The translations under genes and the position numbers were made by a program. This document shows positions 40,828-50,021 of a DNA stretch of 64,000 nucleotides, piece by piece. How positions within the stretch are numbered: position 1 is the stretch's first letter; each line of letters starts with the position of its first letter. Source of the DNA: Renibacterium sp043789415 (lineage in GTDB: Bacteria > Actinomycetota > Actinomycetes > Actinomycetales > Micrococcaceae); NCBI RefSeq assembly GCF_043789415.1, contig NZ_JBDLLW010000001.1, positions 1,116,001-1,180,000 of the forward strand. Reading direction: 5' to 3'. The notes under the pieces are model-generated. The model was not told the DNA's origin. It saw only the letters and a list, made by a program, of their open reading frames with translations, and made no database searches.

Positions 40828-42129
40828 TCAGTCGGCTGCGATCCCTCCCAGATGCACGATCTGCGGAGCCGGATGCATCAGGAAATCGCGGTGGGATATG
40901 TTCAGCGCGTACGCCCCGGCGAGCGCAAACAGTACGACGTCGCCGGTGCGCAGTTCCGCGACCGGCGCCTGCTTGGCGAGCAGGTCCTTGGGGGTACAGA
41001 GCTGCCCCACCAGAGAGACCCGTTGCTGCCGCAGTTCAGTCCTTGCCCAGGGCCGTTGCCACTCCTCGATGGGCAGCACGGCAAAGGGCTGGCTGTGCCC
41101 CTTGGCGGCCGGGGTGCGCAGATGATGCGTCCCGCCCGCGCAGATGCCGAACCATTCACCGTGGCTCCTTTTAAGCTCCAGAACACTGCTGGCATACCAG
41201 CCCGAATAGGCGCTCAGCGCGCGTCCCGGCTCGATCTCGAAGCGGAATTCAGAGAATTCCGCGGTGACCTGAGCCATCAGCTTGGCGTACTCCGCCCAGT
41301 CGAAAAGCCGCTCAGGATTCCGGTAGTCCACTGACATCCCGCCGCCTACATTGAGCTCGCTCACTCGCACTCCATGCTGGACGGCGAATCGGCGAGCCCA
41401 GCGTGCGATCTCCGCGGCTTGAGCCGCGGCCTCCACGGCTTCGACTCCGCTGGCCAGGTGGGCATGCACACCGCGGAAGCTGAGGTTCGAGCTTTCTGCG
41501 AGCTGTGCGACCGCGAGGGCCGCCGCTTCGGGATCCATACCGAAAGGGCTCGGCACTCCACCCATCGTCAGGGCTGGTCCGGCCGCCGGGCCAAGGGCAA
41601 CGCTCGGAGAGGCCTCGGAATCGAGGCTCCGAGATGATTCGACGGCCCCGCTGATATCGATATTGACCCGGAACAGCACCTCGGCGAGCACCCCGGCTTG
41701 CCGGGCCAGACCGTCGAGGCGTCGTAACTCCTCAAGGCTTTCCACGTGATAGCGGTGCACTCCGGCGGCGAGCGCGGTAGCCAGTTCGGCATCTGTTTTC
41801 CCGGGGCCGCCGAAGATCAATGTGGCCTCGGGGAGCAAGCTTCGCACATGAGCGATCTCCCCTCCGCTAGAGACCTCCAGACCGTCGACCTGAGATGCCG
41901 CTGTGCGCACCACCTCGGCGTCTGGATTGGCTTTCGTAGCGTAGAGGATCCCGACGTCGGCACCGGCTTGTTCGAAGAGGTTTCTGATTCGGCGAAGGTG
42001 TTCCCTCAGATGCTCAAGATCGTAGAGATAAGCGGGCAGCCGGTGCTGCGCCGAGAGCTGTCGGGCGGCTTCGATCACCCGATCGGTCAGGGGAAGGCCG
42101 GTTGTCGGTTCGCTGAGTTGCAGGGTCAT
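40828..42129 (-). CDS. PLP-dependent decarboxylase, PvsE-like (siderophore synthesis)
   Basis: A 433-residue fold-type III (alanine-racemase fold) Orn/DAP/Arg-decarboxylase-2 enzyme. The PLP Lys lies in VGILYATKANPDAEVV (~62), the Gly/His segment in FRGVHAHLASG (~214), and SELNVGGGMSVDY (~255) is the phosphate-binding loop. EIEPGRALSAYSGWY follows. WFGICAGGTHHLRTPA near 340 is where the family active-site Cys lies. In vibrioferrin synthesis PvsE decarboxylates a seryl intermediate, and staphyloferrin SbnH is related. Overlapping the preceding IucA/IucC gene by ATGA, it is the last of five coupled genes in pvsA-E order. The substrate here is inferred. Confidence 0.85.
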   Translation of the reverse strand: MTLQLSEPTTGLPLTDRVIEAARQLSAQHRLPAYLYDLEHLREHLRRIRNLFEQAGADVGILYATKANPDAEVVRTAASQVDGLEVSSGGEIAHVRSLLPEATLIFGGPGKTDAELATALAAGVHRYHVESLEELRRLDGLARQAGVLAEVLFRVNIDISGAVESSRSLDSEASPSVALGPAAGPALTMGGVPSPFGMDPEAAALAVAQLAESSNLSFRGVHAHLASGVEAVEAAAQAAEIARWARRFAVQHGVRVSELNVGGGMSVDYRNPERLFDWAEYAKLMAQVTAEFSEFRFEIEPGRALSAYSGWYASSVLELKRSHGEWFGICAGGTHHLRTPAAKGHSQPFAVLPIEEWQRPWARTELRQQRVSLVGQLCTPKDLLAKQAPVAELRTGDVVLFALAGAYALNISHRDFLMHPAPQIVHLGGIAAD

Positions 42130-44003
42130 CCCCGGCCTCCCTTCAATAGCTCGACCCGCTCCCGCTCGGTGCCGGTGGGTTCGCTGCCGCCCCGAAAAGG
42201 GTTGGCAAACGGAGCGTAGCCCGCCCGGCGGTCGGCTTCACGCCCCCAGCGCAGCAGCATATTGGTCTTCGCTGGCAAGGCGGCACCCGCTAGCACCCGC
42301 TGGAGTTCCTCCGGGTGGCCGAGCTGGGCGCTGATCCGCGCCACAATGCCCTTGGCGTCTTGCCAGAGCTGCTCTTCCACCTGCACGGCATTCGGTGCTT
42401 CCGCGTAGCAGACGTCGGCTAAGGAGGCCGCGACCTCCACCAGGTTGTTCACGAAGAGGCAGTAGGCAACCCGGTTCCAGGCTCGTTCCTCGTCATAACG
42501 GGCCGATGCGGCGACTCCGCCCGAGAGTTCAGCCAGGAGCTGGGAGCCCCGGTGCTGCGCCAGTTTGGTGCCTTCCATATCCCGTAGGACGACCCCGGTG
42601 GGCAGCTGGTCAGGGCCGAGTGCTACCAAGACGTTCTGCAGGTGGGGCTCCAGCACGATGCCGTGCTCGGCCCAGAGCTGAATTACCGGCGGCAGCAGAT
42701 GCTCTAGATACTGCTGCCACCACTGCCGAGCCCAGTCCTGTTTGTTCCGCGAGCCCGCAAGCACGGCCAGATCAGCGAGCCTGGTTTGGGTTCCGGCCGG
42801 ATCGGGTTCAACTGCGGCCAGGGTGCCGGCCAGATGCAGTCTCTCACGCTGTTTCAGCGAAGAGCCGATACCCTGCCTGACGATCACGCCGGTACCCTCC
42901 AGCAGGGCGTGCCGGGAGGAGGCATCGGCGAGGTGTTCCGGCAGCCGCACACTCCGTGCTGCCGGTTCCGGAAGCACGGAGAAAGCTGGGTGCAGCGCAG
43001 AGATGCTGGCGAAGGGAGCCGCGAGCACCCGGGTGAGTTCGACGGCGCCGGCCAGTTCATAATCGGCGTTCTTCCGCAGGCAATTGGTGATCCGCACATT
43101 GAGGCTGGTCTTGAGGAAGAAATCGTATTCCGGTTGGTAGAGGGTTCGCACGCTCGCGGTGGGGAAGAAATCCAAGCCGCCCACGCCGAGATCACGCAAA
43201 GCTCCGCTGGCCAGCGCCGCGGAGAGAGCTGGCCCGGCTGCCCCTTCGCTCAGCAGTCGATACTGCCAGGGGTGCACCGGCAGAGCCAGGTGATGCTCAG
43301 GGAGCTGCAGTCCGGCGAGCACCGGTTCGATCGCTGCGTGACGGTCGAAGTTCTCTCCCAGATCGAGCACGAGTTCTTCCGGCACGGCGAGCCAGTGCAG
43401 TCGGAAGGAAGTCCGGGTCTCCGGCGAGAACTCACGCCATTGTTTGGGATCCCCGGAGCGCCATTTGGGGCTGGGGTGCCGGGGATGGCCGGCCAGCAAG
43501 GCTTGCTCCGAGTCCAGATAGTCTGCAGCGGGCTGTTCGACGTTCCGCGGCAATTGCGATGGCCGCGAGATCGCGATATCAGCCAGGCTGTCTCGGCTGG
43601 CGAGCAGTTGCGCGGTGAATTCTTCATTCTGCTGACCGGTGCGGAATGCCAGTTCTGCGCCTAACAGATCACCGAGTTCTTGCAGTGTCACGTCTTGCCA
43701 GTGGGCACTGGGCGAGTGAACGTTCTCGGTCGGCTCGGCGTCCAAGGTTTGCTCGACCTGGCCGCTGAGCCGATGCGCACCGCCCGCGGAATAGCGGGAA
43801 AGCCCAACCCGCAGGGCCCGGCCCGTTCTGGGCAGTCGCAGGATCAGTTGCTCACCGCCGATCTCGAGATGCTGATCGGGAGCAGAGACCTCGCGAAGAA
43901 AACAGCCCAACAGAATATGGCTGGAGAGCAGATCCGCATTGCCCAGGGAGGCTTCAGCAGGAAGCAGATCAGCGGGGTGCACTTGTGGCATGGAAAGCAT
44001 CAT
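42126..44003 (-). CDS. IucA/IucC-family NIS siderophore synthetase, PvsD-like
   Basis: A 625-residue NRPS-independent siderophore synthetase that adenylates a carboxylate (typically citrate or 2-oxoglutarate) and condenses it with an amine or alcohol. Family features are LLAGHPRHPSPKWRSG (~170; HPxHPxxK motif), LALPVHPWQYRLL (~244), the ferric iron reductase FhuF-like C-terminal part with LEPHLQNVLVALG (~455), and LRDMEGTKLAQHRGSQ (~475). Length is typical. It follows the MFS gene by 12 bp and overlaps the decarboxylase by ATGA. The start may be any of three close Met codons; GATAGGAATC favours the first. It is equated with PvsD by operon position. Confidence 0.87.
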   Translation of the reverse strand: MMLSMPQVHPADLLPAEASLGNADLLSSHILLGCFLREVSAPDQHLEIGGEQLILRLPRTGRALRVGLSRYSAGGAHRLSGQVEQTLDAEPTENVHSPSAHWQDVTLQELGDLLGAELAFRTGQQNEEFTAQLLASRDSLADIAISRPSQLPRNVEQPAADYLDSEQALLAGHPRHPSPKWRSGDPKQWREFSPETRTSFRLHWLAVPEELVLDLGENFDRHAAIEPVLAGLQLPEHHLALPVHPWQYRLLSEGAAGPALSAALASGALRDLGVGGLDFFPTASVRTLYQPEYDFFLKTSLNVRITNCLRKNADYELAGAVELTRVLAAPFASISALHPAFSVLPEPAARSVRLPEHLADASSRHALLEGTGVIVRQGIGSSLKQRERLHLAGTLAAVEPDPAGTQTRLADLAVLAGSRNKQDWARQWWQQYLEHLLPPVIQLWAEHGIVLEPHLQNVLVALGPDQLPTGVVLRDMEGTKLAQHRGSQLLAELSGGVAASARYDEERAWNRVAYCLFVNNLVEVAASLADVCYAEAPNAVQVEEQLWQDAKGIVARISAQLGHPEELQRVLAGAALPAKTNMLLRWGREADRRAGYAPFANPFRGGSEPTGTERERVELLKGGRG

Positions 44004-44015
44004 GATTCCTATCCA

Positions 44016-45386
44016 TCAGTCATGAGTCGGTAGAAGAGCTGGTGGTCGTTGGCGAGAGGAGCGGTACAGCACGAGGATGAGCACTATCGAGGTAGCCAAG
44101 GAGATCAGCAGCGGCGTACCGAGCCCCCAGCTGATCAACGCGGAGGCCGCTAGCCCGGCAATCACCGCGCCGCCCTTGGAAAAGGCTTCGATTCGTCCGA
44201 AGAGCCGACCGGGCTGATGTTCAGCGGCGAGCCCGGCGGCGAACACCGAAAGCGCGGAAAGTCCCAGACTGAGGCCTGCACCAAGCAACAGCCTGCCCAG
44301 GATGAGCAAAACGAGTCCGGGTACGCCGGGCCACTGCAAGGAGAGCAACTGCGGGATGGCGGCCAAAGCCACCGCTGAGAATCCGGCGATCAGGGCGAGT
44401 TTCGGTCGCTCACGCACCCTGCTCAGCACCAAGGCCGCGGTAAGCAGATAGAACAAATGCGGCAGAGCGAAGAGCACACCCGCGACGGTCAAGGGCAACT
44501 CGGGTGAGACGCCGGTGACCAGCGGCACGAAGTACGGGAAGGTGACCACGGTGGCCAGCACGAAACCGGCCTCAGCCAGGCAATAACCCATCACCGAAAG
44601 AGCTGCCCGGGGCTTCTGAGCTGATTCGTGTTTCGGCTCCGCACTGCTCAGGGGTGATCGCTGCTGCGCCTTGGGAAGCGTCATGGTCAGCAGTGCCGCG
44701 GAAAGCGGCATCAGGACCGCCACTGCGTACATCTGCCGCACATCCAGGAAGGTGGATAGCAATCCGGCGAGCACCGGGGCGGCGGCCAGCGAGACCCGGG
44801 AAGCTGCCTGCATCAGAGTGAGCGCCGAGGCCAGAGGAGCCCCGCTGAGACCGCTGGCCAGATAGGCTGTGCTCGCCGCATATGTGCCGCCGAGCAGGCC
44901 TTGCAACACTAGAGCCGCCACGAGCATTGGAATGTTCTGCGCTATAGCGGCGAGCCCGAAGGCGACGCAGAGTCCTAGCTGGGCTCTGATCAGCAAGGGT
45001 TTGCAACCGAAGCGGTCCGCCAGCCGCCCCCAGAACGGTGCCGAGATGCCGGTGAACAAAGTGGGCAAGATATACAGCAGACCCGCCCATCTGGCCTGCG
45101 GGTCACCGAGCTCGGGGAGCAGTCTGCTCAGAAACGGCGGTAGACCGAGTGCCGCGAAAGAGGTGGCGCAGAGCGAGCTGGCGACGGCGATCACATGGCG
45201 GTGTTTCAATCCTCCCGGTTCCGCAGCGGCCGCTTCTGGAGCAGCCGCTTCCACAACGGCTGACTGGGAATTCGCCGCCCTGCCGCTGTGCGGGATCTCG
45301 CGCTGTGCGCTGCGAAGGTCCTCAGAACCACTCTGCTCGACGCTCTGGATCTGCAGTGGCGTCTGCACTGTCAGGCTCTCTTTCAC
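44016..45386 (-). CDS. MFS exporter of the siderophore operon, PvsC-like
   Basis: A 456-residue major facilitator with a ~60-residue hydrophilic N-terminus followed by about 12 helices. FWGRLADRFGCKPLLIRAQL (~119-138) is the loop 2-3 motif A. It lies between the two NIS synthetase genes, as pvsC does in the vibrioferrin operon and sbnD-type exporters do elsewhere, so siderophore efflux is the likely role. The start overlaps the upstream synthetase stop (ATGA). Confidence 0.84.
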   Translation of the reverse strand: MKESLTVQTPLQIQSVEQSGSEDLRSAQREIPHSGRAANSQSAVVEAAAPEAAAAEPGGLKHRHVIAVASSLCATSFAALGLPPFLSRLLPELGDPQARWAGLLYILPTLFTGISAPFWGRLADRFGCKPLLIRAQLGLCVAFGLAAIAQNIPMLVAALVLQGLLGGTYAASTAYLASGLSGAPLASALTLMQAASRVSLAAAPVLAGLLSTFLDVRQMYAVAVLMPLSAALLTMTLPKAQQRSPLSSAEPKHESAQKPRAALSVMGYCLAEAGFVLATVVTFPYFVPLVTGVSPELPLTVAGVLFALPHLFYLLTAALVLSRVRERPKLALIAGFSAVALAAIPQLLSLQWPGVPGLVLLILGRLLLGAGLSLGLSALSVFAAGLAAEHQPGRLFGRIEAFSKGGAVIAGLAASALISWGLGTPLLISLATSIVLILVLYRSSRQRPPALLPTHD

Positions 45387-47260
45387 GACGTCACCTTTTG
45401 GAGGGTCTGATCTTCTGCGGCGTCCCGTACCCGCTGTACCTGGGAACCGGGGAGCAGATAGTTGGGGCCGCTGCGCAGGTAGTACTTATTGATGTCCTCG
45501 CAGCCGAGCCGGGTCTTGGGCAGCAAAGTCCCGGCGGTGACCATTCCCTTGACCGGTAGCCGCTCGGCATCGAGCACGCGCTCTCGCAGCAAGCGGGCGG
45601 CCGCCACCGAGGCGGCATCGCCGGGGTCAGTCCAGCGTTCCATCGCCGAGGTCAGTTCGCTGCGCACCAGCTGGAAGAGCTGCTGGCGTAGCGGTGTCCC
45701 CGGTTCTGACTCATCGAGAATCGGAGCCGCAACGCACAGATGCAGAGTGATGGTGGTGAACATATCCGCCAGTTCAGTGGCTTCGCTGATCAGCATCCGC
45801 TGGTCGTTGAAACTCTCCCTCGGAATCTGCTCCCCCAGGGCTGAGGCCAGCCGGGGCAGATCGACCCGAGCGCCGTCGTTGTCCTTGTAGACGAGCCGGA
45901 TCCGGGGTACTGAGCCATCGGGCCGCGCAGCGGTCGCCCGCAGCGCCAAGGTGATGTTCTGCTGATGGGATTCCAAGGCGACGCCGTAACGCAGCCAGAG
46001 CGCGAGATGCCAGTCGAAGAGGGTTCTCAGGTACTCTTCGAACCAGCCCAGAGAATCTCCTTGCGCGAGGCGGTCGATCAGCCGCGCAGGCACTCCAGTG
46101 GCGGTGCGCTTCGTGCCCGAGCTTCTCGGGTCCGGCGCGTGCAGCGCTGCGAGCGGCAGCAGGAGCCGTTCTGAGAGTTCCTCCGGGTAACTACGGATCA
46201 GCACCGCCAGGGAGTCATCTTCACCGGCTAACCAGCGGGACTCATCGGCCAGCACGATCCTGGCAGCGAGCTCGGGCTCCCGATCCAGGATCTTCTGCAG
46301 CAGCGACTGCATTGTCGCGCCATCCGCCAGATCGCCTGCCTTGATCCCTCGGCGATTCTTCCGTCCCAGGGTGGAGATCGGCAAAGGCAGCTTCAGCTGG
46401 GTCCGCGGATCGCTCAGCGGCACCATACTGCGGATCGACAAGGTGGGAGAAACCATCGGCCCACTGACGTTCGCCAAGGAAGCCGTGCCCTGATGGAGCA
46501 CTTGGGGGCCGCCCTTCGCCAGGGTGAGCGGATGCACCGGCACGAGCATTGAATCGGAGCTCGCACTCCCGGGCCACCAGCTGGGACGTTGCTGGGCCAG
46601 AGCGGGCGAGATCCGCAACGACTCAGAGGGGGCGGTGATCCACTGCGTTTCGAATTCGGGCAGGTATTCGGGGCAGTATTGGCGCTGCTCAGCCAGCTCC
46701 ATCCCCCATCGGCAGGAGCCAGTGGGATGCACCGGGTGAGAGCCCAATGCGGCCAGCGCCTCGAATTGCAAAGCCCCTGCAAAGCCGAGTTCAGTGACGT
46801 TCTCAGCCGAAAGCCGCTGCAAGAGTTCGGTTGCCGCTTGTTGACGATTCTGCAGGGTCACAACGGTCTGCAGGCATTCGAGCCGGAACTCCTGCCAACC
46901 GGCTTCGGCTTCGGGGTCTTCTTGAGGAGCCAGCGCGGTGAACAGTTCCTCAAGGTCGCGCAGCGCGTGACTCCGGCCCTGATCATCGGTGAATTCCACG
47001 GCGCCTTCGGCGACTGCCCCCTCGGCAACCGAGTAATCAGCCAGAAATCCGTCTTCCACCAGCGGCAGCGTGAGTTTCACCGCGCCCGGAAGCCGCACGG
47101 ACCAGAGGCGAGGCTCCGCAGAGTGCTCGCCTCTGGCGCCGCGGTGCGCTGCTTCGTCGAGGAATCCTCCATGGCTGCGGATTCCTGCGTAGTCCTCGCG
47201 GAACAGAGCATCGAGCACTCGGCTGAGCAGCTTGAGTTCGACGTCGCTCGCGGCGCTCAT
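45383..47260 (-). CDS. IucA/IucC-family NIS siderophore synthetase, PvsB-like
   Basis: A 625-residue second NIS synthetase. It has GSHPVHPTGSCRWGM (~173-187), where the usual Lys after HPxHPxx is replaced by Ser/Cys-Arg, LVPVHPLTLAKGG (~237), the C-terminal VALESHQQNITLALR (~432), and LVYKDNDGARVDLPRL (~454). The synthetase therefore keeps the ATP/carboxylate-binding framework with a variant motif. Overlaps by ATGA with the ATP-grasp gene upstream and the exporter downstream make it the second gene of five. Two different NIS enzymes imply two sequential condensations on a carboxylate backbone. Confidence 0.86.
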   Translation of the reverse strand: MSAASDVELKLLSRVLDALFREDYAGIRSHGGFLDEAAHRGARGEHSAEPRLWSVRLPGAVKLTLPLVEDGFLADYSVAEGAVAEGAVEFTDDQGRSHALRDLEELFTALAPQEDPEAEAGWQEFRLECLQTVVTLQNRQQAATELLQRLSAENVTELGFAGALQFEALAALGSHPVHPTGSCRWGMELAEQRQYCPEYLPEFETQWITAPSESLRISPALAQQRPSWWPGSASSDSMLVPVHPLTLAKGGPQVLHQGTASLANVSGPMVSPTLSIRSMVPLSDPRTQLKLPLPISTLGRKNRRGIKAGDLADGATMQSLLQKILDREPELAARIVLADESRWLAGEDDSLAVLIRSYPEELSERLLLPLAALHAPDPRSSGTKRTATGVPARLIDRLAQGDSLGWFEEYLRTLFDWHLALWLRYGVALESHQQNITLALRATAARPDGSVPRIRLVYKDNDGARVDLPRLASALGEQIPRESFNDQRMLISEATELADMFTTITLHLCVAAPILDESEPGTPLRQQLFQLVRSELTSAMERWTDPGDAASVAAARLLRERVLDAERLPVKGMVTAGTLLPKTRLGCEDINKYYLRSGPNYLLPGSQVQRVRDAAEDQTLQKVTS

Positions 47261-48489
47261 GCTTCCACCAGCCAGCGGTTTGCCGCGAGGAAAGCGGAGA
47301 TCTCCCGGTCGACGCTGACCAGATCGGGGCCAATGGCCTGCACCGCCGAGAGGTAGTCACGTTTGGTATGCCCGCCGTGCAGCAGACTCCCGGCTTCCTG
47401 GATCGGTTTGTGGATCAGCCGCACCCCGCTTTCCAGGACGGCGTCTGAAGCCTGCGGAAGCTCGGTGAGGCGGCCGGCCCCTTCGGCGAAGACGTATTCC
47501 ACTCGGGCTTGCCTCGGAGGCTTACCGGCGGAACGGCTCGCCTCGCTCAACGATTGCCCGCAGTGCAGTGAGATCACTTCAGCGAAGAGATCGATGCCGA
47601 GCAACTCCGAGGTGAACAGATCCATCGAGCCACCGATCAGCCGATAGTTCACCTCGATGATCCTGGCTCGGCCGCCATCGACGACGAATTCGGTATGGCA
47701 GGCGCCGAGGTTCACTCCGAGCGCACGGAGCTGAGCTTTCAGGCTGCTGACCACAGCTGGGGGCAGTTCCGGGTACCAGGTGTCCCGCAATTCGTCGAAA
47801 AAGGGCGGCTCGCTGAGCTCGGTGTGCCAGGAGCCGATGTGCAGTAGCTCTTCACCGTCGCCCAGGGTGTCGAAGGTGTAGAACTTCCCGGAAAGATACT
47901 CCTCCACTACCAGGGCCACGGCTCCCCTGCGCTGTCTGATCCGGGTCATCGCGGAGCGCAGCTCCCGGCGATCGGCGACGAACAGGACGTCCTCGGTGGC
48001 CACGCCTTCACGCGGTTTGATCACCGCGGGAAAGGGAACTTCCGCGAGCATGGCGTCGAGATCCTGCGGTTCGGTATCTGCCGGGATCTCAACGCTGAAG
48101 ACCGAATCCAAGCCAGCCTCAGAAAGGGTTTGACGTGTCAACGCCTTGTTCTTGCAGCGCAGCGCACTCCGCCAGTCTTTAGCGGGCAGACTGAGCAACT
48201 CAGCAGCCAGCGAGGCACTGAACTGCAGGTGATCGCTATTACTGAACAGCGCTTGCGGCTGCCCGTACCGGGCACTGAGCGCAGTGACCCGGGATGCGGT
48301 TTCCGCGGGATCATTGACATTGACGGCTTCGATGGCGAGCGGCGGAGTGGGCATATCGCGGTAAGCCTCAGCGTGCGCTTCAACTTGATCGGTCAACACC
48401 ACCAGGGGCAGACCCAAAGCCGCAGCAGCGGGCAGGAAACCCTCTGTGACGGAAATGGTCGGCTTCATAGCGGTCAGGTAGATAGGCAT
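47257..48489 (-). CDS. ATP-grasp carboxylate-amine ligase, PvsA-like
   Basis: A 410-residue ATP-grasp enzyme. A Rossmann-like N-terminal domain (~1-110) is followed by ATP-grasp strands VPFPAVIKPREGVATEDVLFV (split at ~150-170), ALVVEEYLSGKFYTFDTLG (~190-208) and the metal loop ARIIEVNYRLIGGSMDLFT (~272-290). Such enzymes join an amino acid to a carboxylate via an acyl phosphate; PvsA performs this in vibrioferrin synthesis (alanine in Vibrio). It is the first gene of the siderophore operon, about 100 bp after an iron box, so it should be derepressed under iron starvation. The amino acid used is not predictable. Confidence 0.85.
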   Translation of the reverse strand: MPIYLTAMKPTISVTEGFLPAAAALGLPLVVLTDQVEAHAEAYRDMPTPPLAIEAVNVNDPAETASRVTALSARYGQPQALFSNSDHLQFSASLAAELLSLPAKDWRSALRCKNKALTRQTLSEAGLDSVFSVEIPADTEPQDLDAMLAEVPFPAVIKPREGVATEDVLFVADRRELRSAMTRIRQRRGAVALVVEEYLSGKFYTFDTLGDGEELLHIGSWHTELSEPPFFDELRDTWYPELPPAVVSSLKAQLRALGVNLGACHTEFVVDGGRARIIEVNYRLIGGSMDLFTSELLGIDLFAEVISLHCGQSLSEASRSAGKPPRQARVEYVFAEGAGRLTELPQASDAVLESGVRLIHKPIQEAGSLLHGGHTKRDYLSAVQAIGPDLVSVDREISAFLAANRWLVEA

Positions 48490-48588
48490 TGCCTCTAGCG
48501 GTCCTTAGCTGGGTGGCAAGCAAACCCTTCAACGGGATACTTTGGCAGCCACACAGCGGCTCAAGCTCGCAGAAATTCACCGGGGAAG

Positions 48589-48607
48589 TTTGGTTATGCT
48601 TACCTAA
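48589..48607 (+). promoter_or_regulatory. IdeR/DtxR-type iron box of the siderophore operon
   Basis: TTTGGTTATGCTTACCTAA matches TTAGGTTAGSCTAACCTAA at 16 of 19 positions. It lies 100-118 bp upstream of the ATP-grasp gene start, in the promoter region, and predicts repression by iron-loaded IdeR/DtxR. Confidence 0.85.
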
Positions 48608-49275
48608 CTCAATAGGTTCGATCATTACCTTACACCGTCCAACGAAAGCGTTTTGGCACTATTTCATCATTGACATTTTTCCGCCCCGCCGAAATCTTCC
48701 AAGCCCCCTAAGACCCGGCACAGCTTCAGCTCCCTGAGTCGCCAAAAGCTGCGGAGCTGCGCCGCCAAGGGGAAAAACTTCCCGACGCCGGCTGAGCCAC
48801 CGAGGGAGCGAGACAAGCCGAGCACCTTCCGAGAGGAAGGACGGGGCGGGCACCCCAAAGAGCCCGATTCCGAAAGCGCTCCGACCATTCTTTCGAACGG
48901 CGAGGGGAAGAAAAAGACTCTAGGGTTTTCACGATCTTCAATTCAGAAAATCGTTCAGCGCCATTTTAATTCTTTCTAGCATTCTTAAGACTGATTTATG
49001 CAGAGATCTGAACACCTCCCGCAGCGCGCCCTTCCGTTCGGCACACTCAATGCATCTCTGATAATTCCCAACAGGCAGAAGTTAGTCTCCGCAAAAACCC
49101 GGCTTAGCTGGACCGGATATCCAGCGATACCGCTCGTAGAGGCCCCAACTCCACTACCAGCGCCCCGGGAAATCGAGTTCTCAGGCTCCTGAATAATCAT
49201 TTCTAAGAAATGACTATTCGAAACCCAAAGAATATTCGGCCGACCGGCTCCAGGACTTCAACCCGCTTTAAACCA

Positions 49276-49313
49276 CTCGGTGGTGGACCGGTGCGCACCA
49301 GTCCACCACCGAG
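49276..49313. terminator. Terminator of the beta/gamma-crystallin-like gene
   Basis: CTCGGTGGTGGAC (49276-49288) and GTCCACCACCGAG (49301-49313) are exact complements. The 12-base interior contains the palindrome GGTGCGCACC, extending the stem. It starts 16 bp after the gene's stop (minus strand). Confidence 0.85.
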
Positions 49314-49328
49314 GGGAGCCTGAGGGAG

Positions 49329-49688
49329 TTAGTGGATGGTGAGGCTATCGACCTTCGGCGGATTATTGGGGTAGGAGATGTCGTAGTACTTCGGGAGATT
49401 CACATTGGCGCCATTCGTGGAATGGTAGGTGATGGAGTTGTTTCCAGTGGTGATCCGGTCAACCCATACGGAATTGACTTTGTTCGTACCCGCGCCCGCA
49501 TAACAAGCGGTGCCGCTGGACAAACCTCCCACTGCATGCCAGTACAGATGAACGAAATTTCCATCCGTGCAATTGACTTCACTCGCATTTGCGGTGCTGG
49601 TTCCAACTGGAAGTGTTACCAAAACGGCAGCGCCCACAGCTGACACGATCAGGGTCTTACGCAGAGCATTCTGAATGTTGAATTTCAT
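49329..49688 (-). CDS. Secreted beta/gamma-crystallin-like protein
   Basis: A 119-residue protein with a clear Sec signal (basic MKFNIQNALRKTL, hydrophobic core, cleavage after ANA at ~35). The mature ~84 residues show the pattern of actinobacterial beta/gamma-crystallin and Streptomyces killer-toxin-like proteins. They include VNCTDGNFVHLYWH, ACYAGAGTNKVNSVWVDRIT with two Cys likely disulphide-bonded, TGNNSITY (Ca-binding-like N/S motif), and a final strand VDSLTIH. Such proteins are extracellular, sometimes antifungal or Ca-binding; activity here is unknown. GGAGGAAATTCTC precedes the start. It is divergent from an AraC-type gene in A+T-richer DNA, consistent with recent acquisition. Confidence 0.75.
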   Translation of the reverse strand: MKFNIQNALRKTLIVSAVGAAVLVTLPVGTSTANASEVNCTDGNFVHLYWHAVGGLSSGTACYAGAGTNKVNSVWVDRITTGNNSITYHSTNGANVNLPKYYDISYPNNPPKVDSLTIH

Positions 49689-50021
49689 GAGAATTTCCTC
49701 CGGTGTAGGTTATGAGGTTTCACTTCGTTTGTGCACGCATTCTGAATCGCTTCAGTTGCACCCACGTCCAGAACACTAATCATGCCTAAGCCTCTGATTT
49801 CAGCAAGCATACAAATAACGAAATCGTCATACCATTAACGCGAAGTAAACCATTGGCACTCTCAAAGACAGCTGAACTTCATTTTATAATTTCCAGAGTC
49901 AATTTTATATTTATTGTCCCCTGGAAAATAAATATAATCCGTTTCATTTTGTTACAGGAACTGATTTTCATCACATTCAATGAACAGTTAGGTTGGGCAT
50001 ACCGCATGCAGAGGGGGCGCA
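49689..50021. other. 333-bp A+T-rich divergent promoter region
   Basis: It lies between the crystallin-like gene (minus) and the AraC gene (plus). The DNA is visibly A+T-rich (for example TTTTATATTTATTG and AATAAATATAATCC), unlike the rest of the window. It must hold both promoters. No clear palindromic operator was found, and GGGGGCGCA just before the AraC ATG is a weak ribosome-binding site. Confidence 0.5.

Larger units (their letters stand above)
48490..49328. other. 839-bp gap upstream of the siderophore operon
   Basis: The first ~120 bp is the siderophore promoter region with the iron box (48589-48607). 48660-48900 is G+C-rich with small inverted repeats (for example AGCTGCGGAGCT and CTTCCGAGAGGAAG) and open minus-strand frames of 60-73 codons without family features. 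From about 48940 the DNA turns A+T-richer. A terminator for the next gene lies at 49276-49313. I see no convincing gene here. Confidence 0.55.

Noticed and set aside
40828..48489. Staphyloferrin B-type (sbn) assignment
   Set aside because: SbnA/SbnB-type diaminopropionate genes and a third synthetase are absent, while an ATP-grasp ligase is present in the pvsA position.
48998..49192. 64-codon plus-strand frame before the crystallin-like gene
   Set aside because: Composition and lack of a ribosome-binding site give no support for coding; no domain recognised.
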